From assembly GCF_001885215.1 (NCBI RefSeq), contig NZ_CP018091.1, positions 372,001 through 436,000 on the forward strand: a stretch of DNA of 64,000 nucleotides, in the 5' to 3' direction. Made by a program: the position numbers and the translations under genes. The number at the start of each line of letters is the position of its first letter. Position 1 is the first letter of the stretch. The notes beneath the pieces were generated by a model. The model saw only the letters and a list, made by a program, of their open reading frames with translations, searched no databases and was not told where the DNA came from. Positions 52,662 through 62,270 of the stretch are shown here, one piece after another. Source of the stretch: Synechococcus sp. SynAce01. GTDB lineage: Bacteria > Cyanobacteriota > Cyanobacteriia > PCC-6307 > Cyanobiaceae.

Positions 52662-54833
52662 TCAGCGGAAAAACAGCAGCTCCTGGTAGGTGGGCAGGGG
52701 CCAGACGGAGTCGTCAACCAACGTCTCCAAGCTGTCCACGGATGTCCGGAGGGTGTCCATCAGGGGCAGAAGGGTGTTGGCGCAGTAATCCATGTGGGCT
52801 TGAACCTCGCCATGGGGAGAAGAGCCGATCGCGCTCTCTAGGGCCGCGCAGGCCTGCATCAGCTCCTGGCTAAGGCCGGAGATTTTGCCAGCCAAGGCCT
52901 TGTCAGGGGAGAGGCCCAAGGTTTCCTGATGATTCAGGGAATTGGCCAGATCACCGAGGTAGGTCATCACCGCTGGATAGATCTGGGTGCGTGCCATCTG
53001 CAGGGCAACTTTGGCCTCCACTTCGATCGCCAGAACGTACTGTTCGGCATAGACCTCAAAGCGACTTTCCAGCTCCACAGGGCTCAGCACCCCTTCACTG
53101 GCAAACAATTCGCGGACATCAGGGCGTTGCAGCACGGAAAGAGCTTCGGCAGTGTTGTGAAGGTTCTCCAACCCTCTCTCCTCAACGGCCATGTGGTGCC
53201 ACTCCTTGGAGTATCCATCTCCCCCGAACACAACAGAGCCATGCTTCTCCATGATCCCCTTGAGGACGGAGATTGCAGCGATTTCGAGCGATTCACCAGC
53301 GGCTATTTTCGCCTCCACTTCACTAGAAATAAAACGGAGCGAATCAGCCAGGATGGTGTTCATCGCCACCAGCGGGCCAGCCACTGACTGGTTGGAGCCG
53401 ACGGCGCGGAATTCGAAGCGGTTGCCGGTGAAGGCAAAGGGCGAGGTGCGGTTGCGATCGCCTGGATCTTTGGGGAATTCCGGCAGAGTGTCGACACCGA
53501 GTTGCATCAGGCCGGCAGAAACCGAACTGGTGACTTCGCCGTTGAGAATCTGCTTGTAGACCCCTTCGAGTTGGCTGCCGAGATAGACCGAAATGATCGC
53601 CGGCGGCGCCTCGTTAGCCCCGAGGCGGTGATCATTGCCCGCGGTGGCGACAACGGCTCGCAGCAGCGGACCATAGAGGTGCACGCCCCGAATCACAGCC
53701 CCGCAAAACAGCAGAAACTGCATGTTTTTGTCGGGGGTGTCGCCGGGGTCGAGCAGGTTTCCCTGGGTGGCATTGCCCACGGACCAGTTGACATGCTTAC
53801 CGGAGCCGTTGATGCCCTCAAACGGCTTCTCATGCAACAGGCAGTTCATGCCGTGCTTGCGGGCCGTATTTTTCAGCAACGTCATGGTGAGCTGCTGGTG
53901 GTCAGTGGCCACGTTGGCGGCCTCAAAGAAGGGAGCCAGCTCGAACTGCCCTGGAGCCACTTCGTTGTGGCGTGTCTTGGCGGGGATGCCGAGGGTGTAC
54001 ATCTGGCGCTCGACGTCCTGCATGAACACCTGCACCCGTTGGGGGATGGCGCCGAAGTAGTGATCGTCGAACTGCTGCCCCTTGGCCGACGGAGAGCCGA
54101 ACAACGTGCGGCCGGCCAGCAGGAGATCGGGACGCAGTGAAACGAAAGCGCTGTCGACCAGGAAATATTCCTGCTCAGCGCCACAGCTTGAATTGACCGG
54201 GGCCACGTCTTGGTACCCGATCAATTTGAGCAGGCGTTGGGCCTCGCGATTCATCGCCGCGTTGGAGCGCAGCAAGGGGGTTTTCTTGTCAAGAGCTTCT
54301 CCTGTCCAGGAGATGAACACCGTGGGGATGCAAAAGGTGACCCCGTTCGGGGTTTCCATCAAGAAGGCAGGACTGGTGATGTCCCAGGCGGTGTATCCCC
54401 GGGCCTCAAACGTGGAGCGAATACCGCCGTTGGGGAAGGATGACCCATCGGGTTCGCCTTGCACCAGGACCTTGCCGGTGAACTCGGTAATGGTCGAACC
54501 GTCACCTTGAACTGAAATGAAGCCGTCGTGCTTCTCAGCGGTGCAGTTGGTCAGTGGGTAAAAAACGTGGGCGTAATAAAGCGCGCCCCGGCCGGTTGCC
54601 CACTCCTTCATGGCCTGGGCCACCACGTTGGCGACCGTAACGTCGAGCTTGCCGCCTTCCTTGATCGTTTTCTGTACCGACTTGAAAACTTCCTTCGGCA
54701 ACGCCGCCTTCATCTTGGCTAGATCGAAAACGTCATGGGCCCAGAGGTCCTGGAGAGGGGCATTGGGAGCCGTTGTCGCCGCCGGACGATCCTGGATCGT
54801 CTGAAAAGCGGAGAGACGCTGCGCGCTGGGCAT
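52662..54833 (-). CDS. glnN: Glutamine synthetase type III (GlnN)
   Basis: 723 residues from the ATG at 54833; a further ATG at 54860 adds nine. Type III glutamine synthetases are about 720 residues, far larger than GlnA. Signatures: [49 protein letters not shown] and [17 protein letters not shown]. It condenses glutamate and ammonia with ATP. In cyanobacteria glnN is usually an NtcA-controlled enzyme induced by nitrogen starvation. I found no clear NtcA site upstream. Confidence 0.96.
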   Translation of the reverse strand: MPSAQRLSAFQTIQDRPAATTAPNAPLQDLWAHDVFDLAKMKAALPKEVFKSVQKTIKEGGKLDVTVANVVAQAMKEWATGRGALYYAHVFYPLTNCTAEKHDGFISVQGDGSTITEFTGKVLVQGEPDGSSFPNGGIRSTFEARGYTAWDITSPAFLMETPNGVTFCIPTVFISWTGEALDKKTPLLRSNAAMNREAQRLLKLIGYQDVAPVNSSCGAEQEYFLVDSAFVSLRPDLLLAGRTLFGSPSAKGQQFDDHYFGAIPQRVQVFMQDVERQMYTLGIPAKTRHNEVAPGQFELAPFFEAANVATDHQQLTMTLLKNTARKHGMNCLLHEKPFEGINGSGKHVNWSVGNATQGNLLDPGDTPDKNMQFLLFCGAVIRGVHLYGPLLRAVVATAGNDHRLGANEAPPAIISVYLGSQLEGVYKQILNGEVTSSVSAGLMQLGVDTLPEFPKDPGDRNRTSPFAFTGNRFEFRAVGSNQSVAGPLVAMNTILADSLRFISSEVEAKIAAGESLEIAAISVLKGIMEKHGSVVFGGDGYSKEWHHMAVEERGLENLHNTAEALSVLQRPDVRELFASEGVLSPVELESRFEVYAEQYVLAIEVEAKVALQMARTQIYPAVMTYLGDLANSLNHQETLGLSPDKALAGKISGLSQELMQACAALESAIGSSPHGEVQAHMDYCANTLLPLMDTLRTSVDSLETLVDDSVWPLPTYQELLFFR

Positions 54834-55024
54834 GGGTCGAGAAAGTGATCTGTGAGGCATCCTTGGTGCCAGGCTGCCGGCGGGATGAAGCCGTTGCTAC
54901 CGATCAGATCGCAGCCGATCGGGCAGAGAAGAGGCCCGGACCCCAAGGGTTGCTAAAGCAAGGCAACCAAGGAGGCTCTCCGGCGCTGATGGGACAGACT
55001 GAACGGGTTGCTCGACGCACCCCG

Positions 55025-55246
55025 ATGATCCGTTACTACCTCCTGCTTCCGGATCCAAAGGGTGGCGAAGCCACGCTCGGCCGCATGCTCGACGACCGCT
55101 CCGAGGCCTGCTTTGACATTGCGGCCACTCCACCCGGCTGGCAGACATGCAGCAACCAGATCCAGAGACGGCTGCATTCCCACGACAAGATTGCCGAAAT
55201 CAGCCTGGCGCGTGCCCAGGCCTGGCTTCCGTCGGCCTTTGCCTGA
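55025..55246 (+). CDS. Conserved hypothetical protein (73 aa)
   Basis: From the ATG at 55025 (MIRYYLLLPDPKGGEATLGR). A small soluble protein with MLDDRSEACFDIAATPPGWQ, CSNQIQRRLHSHD and ISLARAQAWLPSAFA. The family is not recognised and it has no known domain. It is divergent from glnN; an in-frame extension to 54773 lies over the glnN start and is rejected. Confidence 0.6.
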   Translation: MIRYYLLLPDPKGGEATLGRMLDDRSEACFDIAATPPGWQTCSNQIQRRLHSHDKIAEISLARAQAWLPSAFA

Positions 55247-55340
55247 GTTCAACCAGTCCAACGCACCCGGCGCCAGAACTGCTCCAGACTACTGAGGCCA
55301 TGCTGAACGGCGGTCCGAGTCAGCAGCCGGGTGTCAACAG

Positions 55341-55396
55341 TTCTGAGTTAACAGCTCTGAGTCAAGACTTCTGAGTTAACAGCTCGGACTCAAAGC
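55341..55396. repeat. 28-bp tandem repeat, two copies
   Basis: Unit 1 (55341-55368) and unit 2 (55369-55396) share 24 of 28 bases, including the first 17 (TTCTGAGTTAACAGCTC). The core GAG-TTAACAG-CTC is itself partly symmetric. It lies about 160 bases ahead of the proposed helicase promoter. It may be a binding site for a regulator or a replication-slippage product. Confidence 0.75.
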
Positions 55397-55556
55397 TTCC
55401 AATCAGCAGGCCCTGCCCCACGGACGCATGAAGGCCATCCGGAATCGGGAAGGCCATCTCGATTCGGCTACCCGAAATGTTGCCATCAGAAGCAGACGTA
55501 AAAGTGAGGGAATCCTCAAAGCCATGCGCTTTTGCGGGGCTCAGCGCAACCCGCGG

Positions 55557-55579
55557 GTAATCAGTGATACAATGATTAC
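55557..55579 (+). promoter_or_regulatory. Promoter with overlapping operator for the RNA helicase gene
   Basis: GTAATCA-GTGATACAA-TGATTAC is a perfect 7-bp inverted repeat with a 9-base spacer. Inside it sits TGATACAAT, an extended -10 element (TGn plus TACAAT, 55568-55573). A protein bound to the repeat would cover the -10 box. The start site would be near 55580, leaving a leader of about 115 bases before the GTG at 55696. Confidence 0.6.
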
Positions 55580-55695
55580 TCACCCTTTGATAAAGGGCAA
55601 GGCAGTCTTGCATCAGGTCGAATCGGCCAGAGATTGGGATCACTGCCGGCCTGTGTTGAAGGATCTCCCAGGCCTAAGCCTCGTCAATTTTTTCC

Positions 55696-57585
55696 GTGAC
55701 CCAGCAGCCTTCCGCGTGCGAGAGCTTCGCGTGCTCTTCGGACGCCACCAGCCAACCGCAGCCTGACACCACCATTTCTGATTTGCCTGCATCCCTTCCT
55801 GCCACTCCCTTGGATACCAGCCCAGCAGCAACGCCAGAGTCTCCGGATGTTCCGGAGGCCCCTGAGACCATTGAATCTGGCCAAGGCGACGTTGAGATCG
55901 AAAACGGCTTCTCCTGTTTCGGCCTCAGCGAGCAACTCGTTAAGGCTGTTGTTCTCTGCGGCTACACCACTCCATCACCGATTCAGAAGGCTGCCATCCC
56001 TGAGCTGATGCTCGGCCGCGATCTGGTTGGCCAGGCCCAGACAGGAACCGGCAAGACAGCCGCCTTTGCCCTGCCCCTGCTCTCCAGGCTGGATCCCAAC
56101 CAACGCACCCCCCAGGTGTTGGTGCTCACCCCCACCCGGGAACTCGCCCTGCAGGTTGCCGAAGCCTTCAACACCTACGCCAGCCAACTGCCCCAGGTGC
56201 GCATTCTGCCGATCTACGGCGGCGCCGATTTCCGTGATCAGATCGTCAGGCTGAAGCGTGGTGTTCAGGTAGTGGTCGGTACACCTGGCCGGGTCATGGA
56301 TCACATGCGGCAGGGAACGCTCGACCTCTCCGGACTTCGCAGCCTGGTGCTCGACGAAGCCGATGAGATGCTGCGGATGGGCTTCATCGACGACGTCGAA
56401 TGGGTGCTTGAACAACTCCCTGAGCAGCGCCAAGTGGTGCTGTTTTCCGCCACAATGCCCTCGGAGATCCGCAGGCTCTCCCGCAAATATCTCAAGGATC
56501 CAGCTGAAGTCACCATCCGCCAAAAAGGGGCCGAATCGAGCACCATTCGTCAGCGCCATCTAGTCGTCAATGGATCCCAGAAACTCGAAGCCCTGACCCG
56601 TGTTCTTGAGGCCGAAAGCAGCGAAGGGGTGATCATCTTTGCTCGCACCAAGGCCATCACCCTGGCGGTCTCTGAAGCCCTTGAACAGCATGGCTACGAC
56701 GTGGCCGTCCTCAATGGAGACGTGCCCCAGAACCAGCGCGAGCGCACCGTCGAGAGGCTGCGCAGCGGTCAGGTGAATGTGCTGGTGGCCACCGATGTGG
56801 CAGCCCGCGGCTTGGATGTCGAGCGCATCACCCTGGTGATCAACTACGACATTCCCTTCGACAGTGAGGCTTACGTCCACCGGATCGGTCGCACCGGCCG
56901 TGCCGGACGCAGCGGTGACGCCATCCTGTTCCTGACACCAAGGGAAAGGCGTTTCCTCTCCGGTTTGGAGCGCACGGTGGGCAAGCCGATCGACTTGATG
57001 GAGGTGCCCACCAATGCCGACATCAACCAAAACCGGCTCGACAGGCTGCGTCAGCAGCTCACAGCCCTGGTTAAGACGCCGCGAGCTGCTGAACAGGAAT
57101 TGGCCCTGCTCAGCGAGATTCTGCAACGGGTGGGTCGCGAGATCGAAGCCACGCCAGATGAACTGGCCCTCGCTGCCCTGCAACTGGCGGTCGGCACGAA
57201 GCCACTGTTGGTCCATGGCAACGAAGACTGGCAACGGTCCAGCGGTCAACGTGACAGGGAGCGCTCCCGTGACGGCGATGATCGCCGTGGCGACCGTCGT
57301 CGCCCCGAGCGACAAGGTCGCGAGGAAGGAGGCCACACTCCCGACGCCAACATGGAGCGTTTTCGCATTGAGGTGGGCTGGCGTGATCGGGTCAAGCCCG
57401 GCAACATCGTGGGAGCCATTGCCAACGAGTCCGGGCTCACCGGACGCAGCATCGGCCGAATCCAGATCTTTGACACCCACAGCACCATCGATCTGCCCCA
57501 GGGAATGCCTGAGGATGTCTTCGATGCTCTGCGGCGCCTTCGGGTGATGAACAAGGAACTGGAAATCAGTCGCCTCACGCGCTGA
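55696..57585 (+). CDS. DEAD-box ATP-dependent RNA helicase (DeaD/CrhR type)
   Basis: 629 residues from a GTG. After a low-complexity Ser/Pro/Thr N-terminus (about 65 residues) come the DEAD-box motifs: Q-motif region GYTTPSPIQKAAIP, AQTGTGKT (I), PTRELALQ (Ia), VLDEADEML (II), FSATMP (III), VLVATDVAARGLD (V), HRIGRTGRAGR (VI). An Arg/Asp-rich linker leads to a DbpA-type RNA-binding domain (FRIEVGWRDRVKPGNIVGAI). Such helicases unwind RNA in ribosome assembly and cold stress; the cyanobacterial CrhR is cold- and redox-induced. The long regulated leader fits this. Confidence 0.95.
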   Translation: MTQQPSACESFACSSDATSQPQPDTTISDLPASLPATPLDTSPAATPESPDVPEAPETIESGQGDVEIENGFSCFGLSEQLVKAVVLCGYTTPSPIQKAAIPELMLGRDLVGQAQTGTGKTAAFALPLLSRLDPNQRTPQVLVLTPTRELALQVAEAFNTYASQLPQVRILPIYGGADFRDQIVRLKRGVQVVVGTPGRVMDHMRQGTLDLSGLRSLVLDEADEMLRMGFIDDVEWVLEQLPEQRQVVLFSATMPSEIRRLSRKYLKDPAEVTIRQKGAESSTIRQRHLVVNGSQKLEALTRVLEAESSEGVIIFARTKAITLAVSEALEQHGYDVAVLNGDVPQNQRERTVERLRSGQVNVLVATDVAARGLDVERITLVINYDIPFDSEAYVHRIGRTGRAGRSGDAILFLTPRERRFLSGLERTVGKPIDLMEVPTNADINQNRLDRLRQQLTALVKTPRAAEQELALLSEILQRVGREIEATPDELALAALQLAVGTKPLLVHGNEDWQRSSGQRDRERSRDGDDRRGDRRRPERQGREEGGHTPDANMERFRIEVGWRDRVKPGNIVGAIANESGLTGRSIGRIQIFDTHSTIDLPQGMPEDVFDALRRLRVMNKELEISRLTR

Positions 57586-57610
57586 ACCTCGTTGACCCTC
57601 TGACCGACGC

Positions 57611-57946
57611 ATGACTTCGCCAGCGGCTGTGAGCCAATCCCTCTTGACGTTGATTTCTCCCAGCTGTTGGTGGCTCCAGCGCAGCGCGGCCTTGGCAGCA
57701 GTTGCTGGCCTGGCTTTTTCAGGCCTGGTTCCTGATCAGGCCATGGCCCAATCAGACGACGTGGTCGTGACCAGGCTCTGCCTGGCCGGGTTCAGTGCGG
57801 CTTTCCAGGCCGCCAGGCAGGTGGCGCCTCCCGGCATGAACACCTACGCCTGTTCCTGCTTCGTGGAGCAGATCAACCAGGGCTCTGACCTGGCCTCAGC
57901 GCAATCCACCTGCCGGGAGCGGGCGATCGCGCGTTATCGCATGTGA
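57611..57946 (+). CDS. Exported cysteine-containing protein of unknown function
   Basis: 111 residues. A long signal peptide (SAALAAVAGLAFSGLVPDQAMA) is followed by a short mature domain with four Cys (RLCLAGFSAAF, YACSCFVEQ, STCRERA) that could form two disulphides. The spacing suggests a helical hairpin. It follows the helicase by 25 bases. The family is not recognised. Confidence 0.65.
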   Translation: MTSPAAVSQSLLTLISPSCWWLQRSAALAAVAGLAFSGLVPDQAMAQSDDVVVTRLCLAGFSAAFQAARQVAPPGMNTYACSCFVEQINQGSDLASAQSTCRERAIARYRM

Positions 57947-57955
57947 TCCCTGGGA

Positions 57956-58156
57956 TCAGGCGCATGTTCCAGTCAGGCCATCGGTGCAAAGAGAGGACAC
58001 CTCCTCGAGGCTGATGGCTTCGAGTGAGGCGATCAGTGTGGGCTGAATGTCAGGACTTTCTGACATAATCAACGTGTGGAGGAGATCGAGTCGATCGGCC
58101 AGCGCCAATTCGCCACTCTCACTCCAGGCCAGGCTCCAGGGAACGGGGGCGGGCAT
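57956..58156 (-). CDS. Hypothetical protein (66 aa)
   Basis: Acidic small protein (SLAWSESGELALADRLDLLHTL, then SESPDIQPTLIASLEAISLEEV). The regular helical pattern is protein-like, and the gene is convergent with the exported-protein gene, 9 bases from its stop. No family is recognised; coding status is moderately supported. Confidence 0.45.
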   Translation of the reverse strand: MPAPVPWSLAWSESGELALADRLDLLHTLIMSESPDIQPTLIASLEAISLEEVSSLCTDGLTGTCA

Positions 58157-58189
58157 TGGATCAGCTAGCAGAGTTAGGATTTGCTAACA

Positions 58190-58309
58190 ATGGCTGAATT
58201 TTTCAGTGTTGGGGCCACTTCCCAGATTTTTTTCAACTTCTGTTGGGACATGTCCACCGTCCGCAGGCAGGCGCGCAAGTTGAAACTGACCAGCCAAGAA
58301 AAGCCTTAG
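58190..58309 (+). CDS. Putative small protein (39 aa)
   Basis: Starts MAEFFSVGATSQIFFNFCWD, with a basic end (STVRRQARKLKLTSQEKP). TTAGGA lies about 11 bases before the ATG as a possible ribosome-binding site. The hydrophobic N-terminus and basic C-terminus look like a small membrane-bound peptide. Nothing is known of it and it may not be a gene. Confidence 0.35.
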   Translation: MAEFFSVGATSQIFFNFCWDMSTVRRQARKLKLTSQEKP

Positions 58310-58393
58310 CGAAAGCCAGGAACCACCCAGACAGAAAACTCGGATCGATCCCAATCCTTGATCGATCCCGCAGCGTCCCTGGCGGCACAAGCC

Positions 58394-58588
58394 TCAGACA
58401 GCGCCTTCAAGCAGATCGAGCAGCTCGTGATCCTGCTCGCGGCTAACGGCCAGGCGGCGCAGCTGATCGGGCGGCTGCAGCAGCAAAGCTTCACCTTCGT
58501 GATGCTCGGGCAGGGCCGCTCTGAGGGAGCGGCGGCGAAGTTTGGCTGTCCAGCGCTGGGAGCGGTTGTAAGAGCGAGAGCGTGTCAT
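58394..58588 (-). CDS. Hypothetical basic protein (64 aa)
   Basis: Very basic N-terminus (MTRSRSYNRSQRWTAKLRRR, then SLRAALPEHH) and a more acidic, Leu-rich C-terminus (LLQPPDQLRRLAVSREQDHE). Such a charge layout is protein-like and could bind nucleic acid. It is not recognised. The opposite-strand frame (58358-58678) looks non-coding. Confidence 0.45.
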   Translation of the reverse strand: MTRSRSYNRSQRWTAKLRRRSLRAALPEHHEGEALLLQPPDQLRRLAVSREQDHELLDLLEGAV

Positions 58589-58712
58589 GGCGATGGCCTC
58601 AATCGCAGCCCATTTGTTCTAGCTGGAATGGCCAAGGGAAACAGCTCAGTTCAAACACAAGCCAACGCGCCGGGTTGAATGGCTTTCATCCGCCGAACGC
58701 TCAACCCCATCC

Positions 58713-60509
58713 ATGGCCCCATCGCCACCCTCTCCAGCCCTCCAGCGTCTGCTGGCCACGCTGCGTCCCCACAGGCGTCTGGTCTGGCTGGCGGCGCTCT
58801 GCTCGGTGCTCAACAAACTCTTCGACCTGGCCCCACCGGTGCTGATCGGCCTGGCGGTCGATGTGGTGGCCAGACAACAGAACTCCTGGCTCGCCGGGAT
58901 CGGTATCGGTGGTGTTCCCTCCCAGCTGGCCCTGCTGGGGGTGCTCTCGTTCCTGATCTGGAGCGCTGAATCCCTGTTCGAATACCTCTACGGGCTGCTC
59001 TGGCGCAACCTCGCCCAGACCGTGCAACACGAGCTGCGCCTGGAGGCCTACGACCATCTCCAGCGCCTTGAGATGGCCTTCTTCGAGGCCGGCAGCAGCG
59101 GCCGTCTGCTGGCCATCCTCAATGACGACATCAACCAGCTGGAGCGGTTTCTCGACCACGGCGCCAACGAACTGCTGCAGCTTGTTACCACTGTGCTGGC
59201 GGTCGGCACGGCGATGGCGGTGCTCTCCCCAGGGGTGGCCGGGGTCGCCTTTCTGCCGATCCCGGTGATTCTCTGGGGGTCTGTGATCTTTCAGAAACGC
59301 TTAGCCCCCCGCTACCGGGACGTGCGCGAGAAAGCCAGTGATCTCAACAGCAGCCTGGTCAACAATCTCGGCGGGATGCTGACGATCAAGAGCTACGCCG
59401 CAGAGGCCTGGGAACTCGGTCGGATCGGCTCCTTAAGCGACGCCTACCGGCGCAGCAACCGCCGCGCGATCCAGCTCTCGGCCGGCTTCATTCCCCTGAT
59501 CCGTTTCGCGATTCTGTTCGCCTTCGTGGCGATCCTGGTGATCGGCGGCCTGCAGGCCTGGCGAGGAACGATTGCCATCGGCAGCTACAGCTTTCTGGTA
59601 TTCATCACCCAGCGGCTGCTCTGGCCGCTCACCACCCTGGGCCGCACCCTCGACGACTACCAGCGGGCGATGGCCTCCAGCGACCGGGTGCTCGACTTGC
59701 TCGCCACCCCAATGGCGATCCCAAGCGGTGATCGACCCTTGCCACTGCAGGAGGTCAGAGGAAGCCTGGAATTCCGCCAGGTCAGCTTCGGCTACGGCGG
59801 CCGCGAAGGATTGATTGAGAACTTCAACCTGACCATTCCAGCTGGCCATACCGTCGGCATCGTCGGGGCGACCGGCTCGGGCAAGAGCACCTTGGTGAAG
59901 TTGCTGCTGCGGCTCTACGAGGTGGATCAGGGCGAGATCCTGCTGGATGGGTTGCCGATTCGTGATCTCAGGCTCGACGACCTGCGGCGGGCGATCGGAC
60001 TGGTGAGTCAGGAGGTGTTCCTGTTCCACGGCAGCGTGGCCGAAAACATCGCCTACGGCAGCTTTGGGGCCACCCCGGCGGCGATAGCCCGTGCCGCCCA
60101 GCTGGCTGAAGCCAGCGGCTTCATCGACGCCCTCCCTGAGGGCTACGACACCGTGGTGGGCGAGCGCGGCCAACGCCTCTCGGGCGGGCAACGGCAACGC
60201 ATCGCCCTGGCCAGGGCCATCTTGAAGAACTCTCCCGTGCTGATCCTCGATGAGGCCACCGCGGCGGTCGACAACGAAACCGAGGCGGCGATCCAACGCT
60301 CCCTGGAGCTGATCACCGCCGAACGCACCACCCTGGTGATCGCCCACCGGTTGAGCACCGTGCGCCACGCCGATCGCATTGTGGTGCTGGAGGCAGGCCG
60401 GATCATCGAGAGCGGCCAGCATGAAGACCTACTGCAGCGAGGAGGCGTCTACGCCAGCCTCTGGCGTGTTCAGGCGGGATTACGGACCGATGAAGCCCTC
60501 AGCCTCTGA
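58713..60509 (+). CDS. ABC exporter, fused membrane and ATPase domains (MsbA-like)
   Basis: 598 residues: six membrane spans (about 25-300), then the ATPase domain with Walker A IVGATGSGKSTLVK, Q-loop LVSQEVFLFHG, signature RLSGGQRQRIALARA, Walker B VLILDEATAAVD and H-loop IAHRLS. A half-transporter that works as a homodimer or heterodimer; substrates for this group include lipids, peptides and drugs. No partner gene is adjacent, so a homodimer is likely. Confidence 0.93.
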   Translation: MAPSPPSPALQRLLATLRPHRRLVWLAALCSVLNKLFDLAPPVLIGLAVDVVARQQNSWLAGIGIGGVPSQLALLGVLSFLIWSAESLFEYLYGLLWRNLAQTVQHELRLEAYDHLQRLEMAFFEAGSSGRLLAILNDDINQLERFLDHGANELLQLVTTVLAVGTAMAVLSPGVAGVAFLPIPVILWGSVIFQKRLAPRYRDVREKASDLNSSLVNNLGGMLTIKSYAAEAWELGRIGSLSDAYRRSNRRAIQLSAGFIPLIRFAILFAFVAILVIGGLQAWRGTIAIGSYSFLVFITQRLLWPLTTLGRTLDDYQRAMASSDRVLDLLATPMAIPSGDRPLPLQEVRGSLEFRQVSFGYGGREGLIENFNLTIPAGHTVGIVGATGSGKSTLVKLLLRLYEVDQGEILLDGLPIRDLRLDDLRRAIGLVSQEVFLFHGSVAENIAYGSFGATPAAIARAAQLAEASGFIDALPEGYDTVVGERGQRLSGGQRQRIALARAILKNSPVLILDEATAAVDNETEAAIQRSLELITAERTTLVIAHRLSTVRHADRIVVLEAGRIIESGQHEDLLQRGGVYASLWRVQAGLRTDEALSL

Positions 60510-60594
60510 GATGGGGCCTTTCAACGCTCTTCGCGCGAATGTTGCAGCATGGAGTCGAACTGACTGCTGTCACCAGGCCGCTGCGGCCACGCCC

Positions 60595-61227
60595 ATGGCG
60601 CTCAACTCCGGCTCGTTTCACCTGTTGCCCTCTCCACAGGGTGAGCTGTTCGAACTTCCGCTGCGACGCCTTCAACCGACCCAGTTCTGCCTTGGCTTGG
60701 CGGAGGTGCGGGCCCGGGCGAACGATTTCCGGCTCGAATCGATCGAAAGCCGGCGCCGCTATCTCAAAAGCCGGCCTGTGCCGGTGGCGGTGAGCAGTGC
60801 TGGCGAGCACTGGATGATTGATCGCCATCACCGGCTCAGGGCCCTGCTGGATGTCGACCCCTCCGGGACGGTCTTTTGTGCGGTGGTTCTGGAGCTCAAA
60901 GGAGCCAGCCGGCTCCATTGCCTCGAAGAGCTCAATCGCCGGGGCTGGCTCTATTTGCAGGATGGCCAGGGGAACGGTCCCTATGCCCCTGAGCAACTCC
61001 CCCAAAGCCTTGAAGCGATGCAGGACGACCCTTACCGCAGCCTGGTCTGGAAGCTCAAGCAGGAGGGCCTGATCAAGGCACAGCCGGCCGTGCCATTTCT
61101 CGAATTTCACTGGGGCGCCTGGTTGAGGCGGCAAGCCCTGCCGCCCTTCAGCTCCAGCGAGCTGGATCCCGCCCTGGTCCAGGCCCGCCTACTGGTCCGC
61201 AGCCGGGCCGGCTCGGGGATCCCTTGA
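60595..61227 (+). CDS. ParB-like (ParBc_2-type) domain protein
   Basis: 210 residues from the ATG at 60595; an ATG at 60511 is possible. It shows a ParB/Srx-like pattern: LRRLQPTQFCLGLAEVRARA, YLKSRPVPVAVSSAGEHWMI, DRHHRLRALLDVDP. The DRHHR stretch resembles the DGHHR of the putative ParB-like nuclease family (ParBc_2). There is no helix-turn-helix as in true chromosome-partition ParB and no parA nearby. The likely chemistry is nucleotide binding or hydrolysis, not proven. Confidence 0.72.
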   Translation: MALNSGSFHLLPSPQGELFELPLRRLQPTQFCLGLAEVRARANDFRLESIESRRRYLKSRPVPVAVSSAGEHWMIDRHHRLRALLDVDPSGTVFCAVVLELKGASRLHCLEELNRRGWLYLQDGQGNGPYAPEQLPQSLEAMQDDPYRSLVWKLKQEGLIKAQPAVPFLEFHWGAWLRRQALPPFSSSELDPALVQARLLVRSRAGSGIP

Positions 61228-61352
61228 CGCTGATGCCAAAGCAATGTGTTCTGTAGCGGGTGAATTCAAATACCATTTGTGTACTCCACCCCCTAACGCC
61301 ACACTCAGGGGTTGGGAACCAACGCTTTAACGCCCCTCGGGCATCGTCAGCC

Positions 61353-62267
61353 TTGCCATTCCAATCCAAACGTCCCAAGCCGAGCCGTCCCTGGCCCGTG
61401 TTTTTTGCCATGGTGCTTGGCCTCAGCGGAGGCTTGTTTTTGGCGGCTCCCCTGTCTGGCTTGCTGGCCGGCGACGAAGTCCGTGGGACCAGACCGCTCA
61501 GCAATCCGTTTGGCCGCTGGGTCGATACCGATCAAGACCTGCTCGTGCTTGGTTCAGATATGAGCGGAGCCAACACCGATGTGATGTTGACCCTTCGGGT
61601 CGGTGAGGGCCGCACCACGATCACCCAGGTACCGCGTGACACCTACATCAATTCCGATCGGTTTGGCCCCCTCAAGGCCAACGCCCTCTACGCCTACGGC
61701 GGCACCGAGGCCGTCAAGCAGGAGCTTTCCGATCGTCTGGGCCGACCGATTGGCCACTACCTGATCATCAAGTTGGGAGCCATCCGCCGCATGGGAGACG
61801 TGCTGGGCGGCGTTGAAGTCGATGTCCCCAAACGGATGTACTACGTCGACAACAGCCAGGGCCTCTACATCGATCTCCAACCCGGACGGCAAACGCTCAA
61901 AGGTCGGGATCTGGAGGGCTTTCTGCGCTGGCGCCACGATGAGAACGGCGACATCGGCCGTATCGATCGCCAGAAACTTGTGCTGGCCGCACTGTTCTCC
62001 AAAATCATCCGTCCGGAGAATCTGGTTCGGCTTCCCAGCCTGCTCGCGGCTGCTGGCGATGATGTCAAAACCGATCTCGGCCCGATGCAGATCGGTGGCC
62101 TGATCACGGCAATGGCCACCACCACGTTGACAACCGAACGCATCGGCGGCCGGCCCTTCGATCGCGACGGCATCAGCTACTGGGAAGCTGACTGGCCCGC
62201 CGTCACCGCTGGCAGCAACTCCAAGGGCGAAGGATCAGGCGAAGGCCGGTATCGCTTCTTGTTCTGA
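61353..62267 (+). CDS. LytR-CpsA-Psr (LCP) family protein
   Basis: About 304 residues from a TTG at 61353; a GTG at 61260 is possible. A short cytoplasmic basic stretch, one membrane segment (WPVFFAMVLGLSGGLFLAAP), then the LCP domain: LLVLGSDMSGANTDVMLTLRV, TTITQVPRDTYIN, GRPIGHYLIIKLGAIRRMGDVLGG in outline, and RWRHDENGDIGRIDRQ. LCP enzymes attach glycopolymers to the cell envelope. The Asp and Arg residues that bind the pyrophosphate-lipid are visible. Confidence 0.87.
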   Translation: MPFQSKRPKPSRPWPVFFAMVLGLSGGLFLAAPLSGLLAGDEVRGTRPLSNPFGRWVDTDQDLLVLGSDMSGANTDVMLTLRVGEGRTTITQVPRDTYINSDRFGPLKANALYAYGGTEAVKQELSDRLGRPIGHYLIIKLGAIRRMGDVLGGVEVDVPKRMYYVDNSQGLYIDLQPGRQTLKGRDLEGFLRWRHDENGDIGRIDRQKLVLAALFSKIIRPENLVRLPSLLAAAGDDVKTDLGPMQIGGLITAMATTTLTTERIGGRPFDRDGISYWEADWPAVTAGSNSKGEGSGEGRYRFLF

Positions 62268-62270
62268 CGC

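Larger units (their letters stand above)
55247..55695. other. 449-base leader/spacer upstream of the RNA helicase
   Basis: No gene is supported here. It contains a 28-base tandem repeat (55341-55396) and, 117 bases before the helicase start, an extended -10-like promoter inside a perfect inverted repeat (55557-55579). It therefore looks like a long regulated upstream region with a 5' untranslated leader of about 110-115 bases. Confidence 0.6.

Noticed and set aside
54834-55024. NtcA binding site upstream of glnN
   Set aside because: I looked for GTA-N8-TAC on both strands. The nearest match (GTA-N8-TTC) lacks the second half-site, so no site is claimed.
58358-58678. A 106-residue plus-strand frame
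   Set aside because: No conserved pattern; the opposite strand (58394-58588) has a more protein-like charge distribution.
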